This document shows positions 23,529 through 29,587 of a stretch of 29,587 nucleotides of DNA, piece after piece. Source of the stretch: Euryarchaeota archaeon UBA550 (GTDB taxonomy: Archaea; Thermoplasmatota; Poseidoniia; Poseidoniales; Poseidoniaceae); assembly GCA_002506705.1 (NCBI GenBank), contig DAYA01000010.1:1-29587 (forward strand), in the 5' to 3' direction. Numbering within the stretch: the first letter of the stretch is position 1; the number at the start of each line of letters is the position of its first letter. The position numbers and the translations under genes were made by a program. The notes below the pieces were generated by a model. That model worked only from the letters and a program-made list of their open reading frames with translations, was not told the origin of the DNA and did no database searches.

Positions 23529-26500
23529 ATGTCGGTTACTACAGCGGACGGAAAGCAAGTTGATGGTTTGAACCAAGCACCTTTCGAACCGATTGCGGTA
23601 ATCGGTATGGCCGCATTAATGCCTGATGCAACCTCTATTGAGGAATTTTGGCAGAACATAATCGACGCACATGTCTCGATTAAAGAGGTATCAAAGGACC
23701 GTTGGGATCCAGACATTTACTGGGAGAATGGTGCCCCCGGAAATGTAACTGAAGGCAAGACATACTCGAAAATTGGAGGCTTTGTCGAAGGGTATGAGTT
23801 CGATTGGAGAAGATGGAGACAGCCTCCAGGTACTCTCCCCCAAATCGACCCCTGCCAACTTTGGGCGGTAACTGTCTCAGCAGATGCAATCGATAATGCA
23901 GGTTATGGGGAAGGAGGGAAAACGCTAGACAGAGCGCGTACTGGCGTAATTTTCGCTAATGCACTGGGTGGAGAAAATCGTTCTGAATCCAATATCAGAG
24001 TCTACAGCGCAGAAATGCGTCAAATCGCAATCGACAACGGAGCGACACCAGAACAAGCCGACGCTATGGTTGAGAAAATGTGTGAGGGCACACCTCGCAT
24101 AGATGAAGACACAATGCCAGGAGAATTGGCCAATGTCGTAAGTGGAAGAGTTGCCAACCTTCTCGACCTGCAAGGTCCAAATTACTCTACTGATGCAGCA
24201 TGTGCATCATCAATGGCTGCTTTACTGGATGCCTGTAGATTATTGCAAACTAGGCAAGTCGATACTATGCTTGCTGGAGCAACCGACCGCTGTATGGAAG
24301 CTCCAACCTATGCTAAGTTTAGTGCAATTGGGGCCCTTTCACCTTCACACTCTACACCGTTCGATGCTAGAGCAAATGGCTTCGTTATGGGCGAAGGAGC
24401 GGGTGTTCTACTGCTAAAGCGCTTATCGGATGCAATTGGTGATGGCGACGATATCAAAGCGGTAATCAGAGGCGTAGGAGGTTCATCAGATGGAAGAGGA
24501 AAGGGAATTACTGCGCCTAGTCAAAGAGGACAGGTTCAAGCGGTCAGTCGGGCATACGCTCAGGCTGGTTACGATCCTTCAACCGTAGAACTTGTTGAAG
24601 CGCATGGAACTTCAACCAAGGTTGGCGATGCAACAGAATTGTCTACTCTTTCCTTGCTTTGGAAGGGCTTAGACGGCGGCGACCATATCGCAGTTGGCTC
24701 AGTCAAGAGTCAAATTGGGCACTTGAAAGCAGCCGCCGGAATCGCGGGCATAATGAAAGCCTGTAACGCTGTTTATTACGCAACAATACCGCCAAGCGCA
24801 GGTTTCGTAACTCCCAATCCAACTGTTGAATGGAATGAGATTCCATTCTTTGTGCCAACAAAAGCTCTAGATTGGGCAAAGCCAGAATCAAACCCGAGGA
24901 GGGCGGGAATATCCGCATTCGGGTTTGGTGGAACCAATTTCCACGTAACTCTCGAAGAATACGTTCCGGATTATCACGCAGAAATTGTCGAGGAGTGGAG
25001 CGGTAGATGGGAGGCATATGCAGGCGTTTCAACATCCAGTTCTTCCAAGCCGTCATTGACACATGATGAACTTAAGGCGATAGAGGGCGGTTTGCTACTT
25101 TTGTCTGGAGAATCGGTTGATGCAGTCAAATCTAAGTTGTCTGCAATTTCATTCACTGGTCCTAATTTTGATGATGACCCGAAGGGAATCCGGCTCTCAT
25201 TCACATTACCTGGGCACTGGTCTTTCGACGTTAGCGATTCTGTAAGAATGGCGATCAGTGCAACCTCTTGGGCTGAATTCAACAAGCGGAAGGACCTCGC
25301 TCTCAAAGCGATGGATGATGCTGGGAAATGGGGCTTCTTGATGAGCCAAGGTATTCTCATTAGCGACCAACCAGCAATGCCATCCGGGGCAAAGGTCGCC
25401 CACATGTATCCGGGCCAAGGCAGTCAATATGTTGGCATGACAAACGATTTGTCCGGAAGGTACTCTGGAGTTGGAGAAGTTTGGGCAAAAGCAGACGTGA
25501 CTATGGTCGACGTTCTAGATGGAGAAACACTTTCCTCATTCGTACTTCGTGAAAACCTCACCGATGAGGAGAAAAAAGAAGCCGAATACAAACTTAAGCA
25601 GACAGAATATACTCAACCTGCAATGCTAACTGCAGACCTTGCAATTGAGGCAGCACTCAATGCCCACGGACACCAACCGGACATGGTTGCAGGCCACAGT
25701 CTTGGAGAATATGCTGCTCTGATGAGTGCAGGAATCTTGGATATGGATGGCGCTCTAAGAGCAGCCGCTGCACGTGGAACTGAAATGGGAAGCGTGGAGA
25801 TAGACGACAAGGGATTGATGGCAAGTGTTACTGCTCCTTACGAGAGAATTGCAGAAATCATCGAAGAAGTAGACGGATACGTCATTGCAGCGAACAAGAA
25901 CTCTCCAAAGATGACGGTGATTGCTGGTGAAACAGAACCTGTCAAAGCAGCGATGTCAAGGTTTGAATCAGAAGGTTTCCAAACCGTTGCATTGGCAACT
26001 AGTCACGCTTTCCACTCAAGAATCGTGGCTCCTGCAAACGAACCACTTCGAAGATTCCTCGAAGGACTTCAAATCAATTGGCCGAAGATTCCTATCACCA
26101 GTAACGTCGATGGCGGCTGGTATCCAATGGATGACGGTGGAGACTCAAAGACTGCTGTGCTGTCAAAACTTGCACCTCAGATGGCATCGAGCGTAGAATG
26201 GACTTCACAAATCAATTCGATGTACGATGCAGGAGCAAGGGTCTTTTTGGAGGTTGGTCCAAAAAGAGCTCTAACGGTATTCGCCTCACAAATTTTGGAA
26301 GGAAAGCAAGCGATTCCAGTAATGACAAATCATCCAAAGGCAGGAGGAATAGCGACCTTCCTATCCGCACTAGGAACACTAGCATTAGCAGGTCGCCCAC
26401 CTAATTGGCCAGGCCGCAATAGCCCGCATCTGACCGAAGCATTCCGTGCTGGGCCAATCGAGGCTAAGGGTGGTTCAAGTAAACCTGCAACGCCACTAAG

Positions 26501-29500
26501 GGAGAGGAGTAAGCCCCTCCCCTCAAAGGGTGGAGAAGTTGTAACCCAAACCGTTGTAAAATCTAGTGATACTTATGTTGACCCAGACGCAGCAAAGAAA
26601 GCTCTAGTGGGAGAACTGATTGCTGCGCAAACGGGTTACCCTGCCAAGTTCTGTCAAGGGAATGTCGACATGCGTGCGGTTCTAGGTATGAGCGATGACC
26701 AAATTCAAAGTGTAATCACAACAGTTCATGCGAGATGTAGTACTGACCCTGATTGGGACATAACAGTAGCAAAAACACCTAGTGACATCACAAGGTGGAT
26801 TACCTCCGCTCCAAGTACACAGAGCAAGGCACGAGTCACCAAATTGGATGACAGAGCAGTCGACCCATACGTGGTTACCGGTATTTCGCTAGGTTTACCA
26901 GGTGGAGAGAGAGTATTCGATGAAGGCAACTTTGAGAAATTAGTTCGAGGAGAGACTTGCATTTCTGAGGTAAGCGATGAATACAAACAGAGACTGCTGG
27001 ACAAGAATTTAGTTCGCTTAATCAAAGGTAGAGATGGTAGCGTAGGAATGGAGGCTGCAAAAGAATTCGGCGACATTCCACAATTGGCGGGCGTCATGTC
27101 TTCATTCGACCCAGAAGAGGAGTTTGGAGTCGAAGCAAAGATTGCTGCAGCATGGGATATCACAACTCAGTTAGCTTGTGCGTCTGGATTGATTGCACTC
27201 AAGGATGCAGGAATTCCTCTTACACCTGTTGAGCAGGTTGGCAAGGGTGGGTTGAGATTAATCCGCTCCTGGCAAATGCCTGCAGCATACAGAGACAGAA
27301 CCGGTATCGTATTCGCATCTTGTTTCGCTGGACACCAGATGGCAGCGAAGCATGCAAATATGAACGGCGACGATGGAGAGGGTAGATTCGACAGAAGGTA
27401 TCTATTCCAAATTCTAAACATGGGTCATTCACAATTCGCACAGCATGTGGGGATTAGAGGGCCGAACACCACAATCAACCTAGCATGTGCCTCAGCAACT
27501 GCGGCATTCGGCGTTGCAGAGGATTGGCTATCAAATGACAGATGTGACAGAGTGGTAATCATCTCTGCAGACGACGTCACTGGCGATGATTTGTGGGAAT
27601 GGATCGGTGCAGGATTTGCTGCTAGTGGGGCAGCATCGACTCACAATGTGGTTGAAGAAACCGCTTTGCCTTTCGACAAGAGAAGAAATGGATTGATTCT
27701 CGGTATGGGTGCAGCAGCATTCGTTGTTGAGAGGAAGTCTGAGGCTGCTGCTAGAGGTGTTCAACCGATGGCGGAAATTCTCGGCAGCAGAATTTCGAAT
27801 TCAGCATATCACGGCACTCGTTTAGATGTCGACCACGTAGCACAAACCGTAAACGAATTCGTCACTGAAATGGAAGAGCAATGGGGTCTTGATAGACACC
27901 AAATGGCTCCTGACACCGTATTCTTCTCTCATGAAACCTACACTCCAGCGAGAGGTGGTTCTGCCCAAGCAGAGGTCAAGGCATTGCGTGATACATTTGG
28001 CCAAAGTGCAGACGCGTTGGTAATTGCAAACACCAAAGGATTCACCGGTCACCCAATGGGCGTCGGAATTGAAGATGCATCGATGTTCTACGGTTTGTTG
28101 ACCGGCAGGATTCCACCGATTGCCAACCATAAAGAGGTTGACCCAGAATTAGGAAATCTCAACCTGTCCAAGGGTGGAGATTATCCAAATCTGAAGTATG
28201 GAATGCGATTTGCCGCTGGTTTCGGTAGCCAAATCGGTCTTTCACTCGTTAGAAAATACGATTACACCGGAGATAGAATCGACAAGGCAAAGTTGCTTGC
28301 TTGGAATCAATCACAAGCGGGCACCTCGAATCTTGAGTTACGTGTCTTGAAGAATAAACTCGTTGCATATGTCGACGGTGAAAATAACCTGCATGGCGGA
28401 ATACAGGGAGAGGAATATGCGACGCCATCGGCACAATCTGTTGCTTCAGCACCTGTGGTCGCAGCACCCGTCGTAGTCGAGCAAGAGCCAGCACCTGTCA
28501 TCGAGGAACAGAGCCCCAAGCCAGTTACGGCTCCAACTCCTGCGCCGGCATCTGTGCCAGCCGGAGATACAACGCAAATCGTAATCGAAGTGGTCGTAAA
28601 CCACACTGGATATCCTGCGGACTTTGTCGAATTAGACCAAGATTTGGAAGGAGAGTTGGGAATTGATACTGTCAAACAGGCTGAAATCATGGCCGATATC
28701 CGTGCTAAGTTTGGACTGCCTGTAGACGAGGATTTCATTCTCTCGGACTATCCAACATTGAATCACATGATTGCATATATTCACAAAATGCAGGGTGGAG
28801 AATCACCTGTTGCCGTTGCAGCGCCTGTAGAGACTGTGGAGCCAACACCTCCAGTTGAAGCACCTGTGCAAACACCTGTTGCAGAGGTGGCCACACCACA
28901 GGTACAAACCTCTGGAGATGTATCTGAAATTCAACCAAAGCTGATTGCGGTAGTTGTCAAGCACACGGGATACCCTGAAGACTTCATTGAGATGGATCAA
29001 GACCTTGAAGGAGAATTAGGAATTGATACAGTAAAGCAAGCCGAAATTATGGGTGATGTTAGAGAAATATTCTCATTACCAGTCGATGAGGACTTCGTGC
29101 TATCTGAGCATCCAACACTCAACCATTTCGTCGACTACATCATCAAAATGACCGGAGGTGTTCCAGCCACATCATCTGCGCCAGCGGTTGTATCAACAAC
29201 TGCAGAGTCGGAACCTGTAGCCGCTGTGCAGGCACCTGCACAAGCTGCCCCAGTTAGTGTAGTTAATTCGGGCGACACAGGCGATATTGAGCCCAAACTA
29301 ATCGGAGTGGTTGTGAAGCACACAGGATATCCTGAAGACTTCATTGAAATGGACCAAGACCTTGAAGGAGAATTAGGAATCGATACCGTCAAACAAGCAG
29401 AGATTATGGGGGACGTTAGAGAAATCTTCTCTCTACCGGTAGACGAAGATTTCGTGCTATCTGACCATCCAACATTGAACCACTTTGTATCATATATTGT

Positions 29501-29587
29501 CAAGATGAAAGGTGGAAGCGAACCAATCCAGCCATCGACACCAGTGCCTGCTTCGATACCTTTAGAGCAGCCGGTTTCATCTCAAAC
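23529..29587 (+). CDS. PfaA-like type I polyketide/fatty acid synthase, partial (runs off the window)
   Basis: The first 2,019 codons of a multidomain synthase. KS1 (about 20-480) has Cys225 in DAACASS, His359 in EAHGT and His398 in SVKSQIGH, all catalytic. AT (about 623-957) has Ser724 in GHSLGEYAA and His829. A degenerate carrier-like segment (about 1018-1080, LGMSDD at 1055) has no acceptor serine. KS2 (about 1112-1578) keeps Cys1320 (LACASA), His1468 in SHET and His1508 in TKGFTGH. Three ACP domains centre on Thr1714, Thr1834 and Thr1953, each LGIDTVKQAEIM. The KS1 region, with KTYSKIGGF and SVKSQIGH, is close to PfaA of PUFA synthases, which make long acyl chains iteratively from malonyl-CoA. 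ATG 23529 has GGTGA 8 bases upstream and lies 4 bases after fabI. Reductase and dehydratase domains, if any, lie beyond the window. The product is unknown. Confidence 0.9.
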   Translation, partial: MSVTTADGKQVDGLNQAPFEPIAVIGMAALMPDATSIEEFWQNIIDAHVSIKEVSKDRWDPDIYWENGAPGNVTEGKTYSKIGGFVEGYEFDWRRWRQPPGTLPQIDPCQLWAVTVSADAIDNAGYGEGGKTLDRARTGVIFANALGGENRSESNIRVYSAEMRQIAIDNGATPEQADAMVEKMCEGTPRIDEDTMPGELANVVSGRVANLLDLQGPNYSTDAACASSMAALLDACRLLQTRQVDTMLAGATDRCMEAPTYAKFSAIGALSPSHSTPFDARANGFVMGEGAGVLLLKRLSDAIGDGDDIKAVIRGVGGSSDGRGKGITAPSQRGQVQAVSRAYAQAGYDPSTVELVEAHGTSTKVGDATELSTLSLLWKGLDGGDHIAVGSVKSQIGHLKAAAGIAGIMKACNAVYYATIPPSAGFVTPNPTVEWNEIPFFVPTKALDWAKPESNPRRAGISAFGFGGTNFHVTLEEYVPDYHAEIVEEWSGRWEAYAGVSTSSSSKPSLTHDELKAIEGGLLLLSGESVDAVKSKLSAISFTGPNFDDDPKGIRLSFTLPGHWSFDVSDSVRMAISATSWAEFNKRKDLALKAMDDAGKWGFLMSQGILISDQPAMPSGAKVAHMYPGQGSQYVGMTNDLSGRYSGVGEVWAKADVTMVDVLDGETLSSFVLRENLTDEEKKEAEYKLKQTEYTQPAMLTADLAIEAALNAHGHQPDMVAGHSLGEYAALMSAGILDMDGALRAAAARGTEMGSVEIDDKGLMASVTAPYERIAEIIEEVDGYVIAANKNSPKMTVIAGETEPVKAAMSRFESEGFQTVALATSHAFHSRIVAPANEPLRRFLEGLQINWPKIPITSNVDGGWYPMDDGGDSKTAVLSKLAPQMASSVEWTSQINSMYDAGARVFLEVGPKRALTVFASQILEGKQAIPVMTNHPKAGGIATFLSALGTLALAGRPPNWPGRNSPHLTEAFRAGPIEAKGGSSKPATPLRERSKPLPSKGGEVVTQTVVKSSDTYVDPDAAKKALVGELIAAQTGYPAKFCQGNVDMRAVLGMSDDQIQSVITTVHARCSTDPDWDITVAKTPSDITRWITSAPSTQSKARVTKLDDRAVDPYVVTGISLGLPGGERVFDEGNFEKLVRGETCISEVSDEYKQRLLDKNLVRLIKGRDGSVGMEAAKEFGDIPQLAGVMSSFDPEEEFGVEAKIAAAWDITTQLACASGLIALKDAGIPLTPVEQVGKGGLRLIRSWQMPAAYRDRTGIVFASCFAGHQMAAKHANMNGDDGEGRFDRRYLFQILNMGHSQFAQHVGIRGPNTTINLACASATAAFGVAEDWLSNDRCDRVVIISADDVTGDDLWEWIGAGFAASGAASTHNVVEETALPFDKRRNGLILGMGAAAFVVERKSEAAARGVQPMAEILGSRISNSAYHGTRLDVDHVAQTVNEFVTEMEEQWGLDRHQMAPDTVFFSHETYTPARGGSAQAEVKALRDTFGQSADALVIANTKGFTGHPMGVGIEDASMFYGLLTGRIPPIANHKEVDPELGNLNLSKGGDYPNLKYGMRFAAGFGSQIGLSLVRKYDYTGDRIDKAKLLAWNQSQAGTSNLELRVLKNKLVAYVDGENNLHGGIQGEEYATPSAQSVASAPVVAAPVVVEQEPAPVIEEQSPKPVTAPTPAPASVPAGDTTQIVIEVVVNHTGYPADFVELDQDLEGELGIDTVKQAEIMADIRAKFGLPVDEDFILSDYPTLNHMIAYIHKMQGGESPVAVAAPVETVEPTPPVEAPVQTPVAEVATPQVQTSGDVSEIQPKLIAVVVKHTGYPEDFIEMDQDLEGELGIDTVKQAEIMGDVREIFSLPVDEDFVLSEHPTLNHFVDYIIKMTGGVPATSSAPAVVSTTAESEPVAAVQAPAQAAPVSVVNSGDTGDIEPKLIGVVVKHTGYPEDFIEMDQDLEGELGIDTVKQAEIMGDVREIFSLPVDEDFVLSDHPTLNHFVSYIVKMKGGSEPIQPSTPVPASIPLEQPVSSQ
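28566..29516 (+). repeat. three tandem ACP-coding repeats
   Basis: Units of about 235-246 bases start near 28566, 28914 and 29271, with key codons 360 and 357 bases apart. The second and third units encode almost the same protein (HTGYPEDFIEMDQDL, then LGIDTVKQAEIMGDV, then DEDFVLS-HPTLNH) but differ at many third codon positions. The first is more diverged. Proline/alanine/valine-rich linkers separate them. More copies may follow past the window end. Confidence 0.9.

Noticed and set aside
24703..25405. Two overlapping minus-strand open frames inside the synthase
   Set aside because: They oppose strongly conserved KS1 and linker sequence and show no start signals or recognisable motifs.
28307..28738. 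Minus-strand open frame opposite the first ACP and its linker
   Set aside because: It is the mirror of an alanine/proline/valine-rich region of the synthase; codon bias keeps the opposite frame open and the protein is low complexity with no homology.
28566..29516. Repeat array considered as a CRISPR or minisatellite
   Set aside because: Units are about 240 coding bases with in-frame spacing and many synonymous differences; they are tandem ACP domains.
23529..29587. Possible frameshift in the synthase, since no single closed frame ends inside the window
   Set aside because: All catalytic codons from 24201 to 29385 are in the same frame as ATG 23529; the gene simply continues past the edge.

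Overview
The window looks like a piece of a planktonic euryarchaeal genome, most likely Marine Group II (Candidatus Poseidoniales) or a close relative. It carries an archaeal Orc1/Cdc6 initiator, an archaeal-type phosphopantetheine adenylyltransferase joined to a GTP-dependent dephospho-CoA kinase (DUF359) domain, a divergent TATA-binding-protein homologue and an EF-Tu/SelB-like factor. It also has a very large single-pass surface protein and several genes of bacterial fatty-acid type (FabI, biotin carboxylase, hot-dog thioesterase, type I polyketide synthase). The taxonomic call is inference from gene content; no rRNA or tRNA was found. Genes are tightly packed, often with 1-4 base gaps or overlaps, and some look leaderless.

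Layout: 1-112 is unassigned. 143-2151 (+) is the CoA-biosynthesis fusion overlapping a family 2 glycosyltransferase. 2153-4006 (-) is a four-helix membrane protein preceded by orc1/cdc6. 4007-4419 is the only long gene-free stretch; it is AT-rich with inverted repeats and is a good replication-origin candidate. 4420-5184 (-) is an MBL-fold hydrolase, 5275-6537 (+) a flavin reductase module and 6540-7007 (-) a SLOG protein. 7161-10498 (+) holds biotin carboxylase, a PfkB kinase and an EF-Tu/SelB-like protein with a decayed GTPase domain. 10578-12086 (+) is an unknown membrane protein. 12088-12552 (-) is an acyl-CoA thioesterase, divergent from a ThiI-type PP-loop protein (12646-13311, +). 13410-19238 (+) is a 1,942-residue surface protein. 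19245-21431 (+) is a compact cluster: an unknown protein, a TBP-like protein and a TatD-like hydrolase. A secreted, membrane-anchored protein follows at 21478-22611.

The last 7 kb is the most unusual part. An enoyl-ACP reductase (fabI) is followed after 4 bases by a PfaA-like type I polyketide/fatty acid synthase that runs off the window after 2,019 codons. Its visible order is KS-AT-(degenerate carrier domain)-KS-ACP-ACP-ACP. All three clear ACPs carry threonine where the phosphopantetheine-bearing serine is expected. A 9-bp perfect hairpin covers the likely ribosome binding site of fabI, so the pair may be a regulated unit.

Several genes touch acyl/CoA chemistry: the CoA-making fusion, biotin carboxylase, thioesterase, FabI and the synthase. 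This would fit a fatty-acyl or polyketide lipid pathway in an archaeon, but that link is an inference. No mobile elements, CRISPR arrays or integrases were seen.
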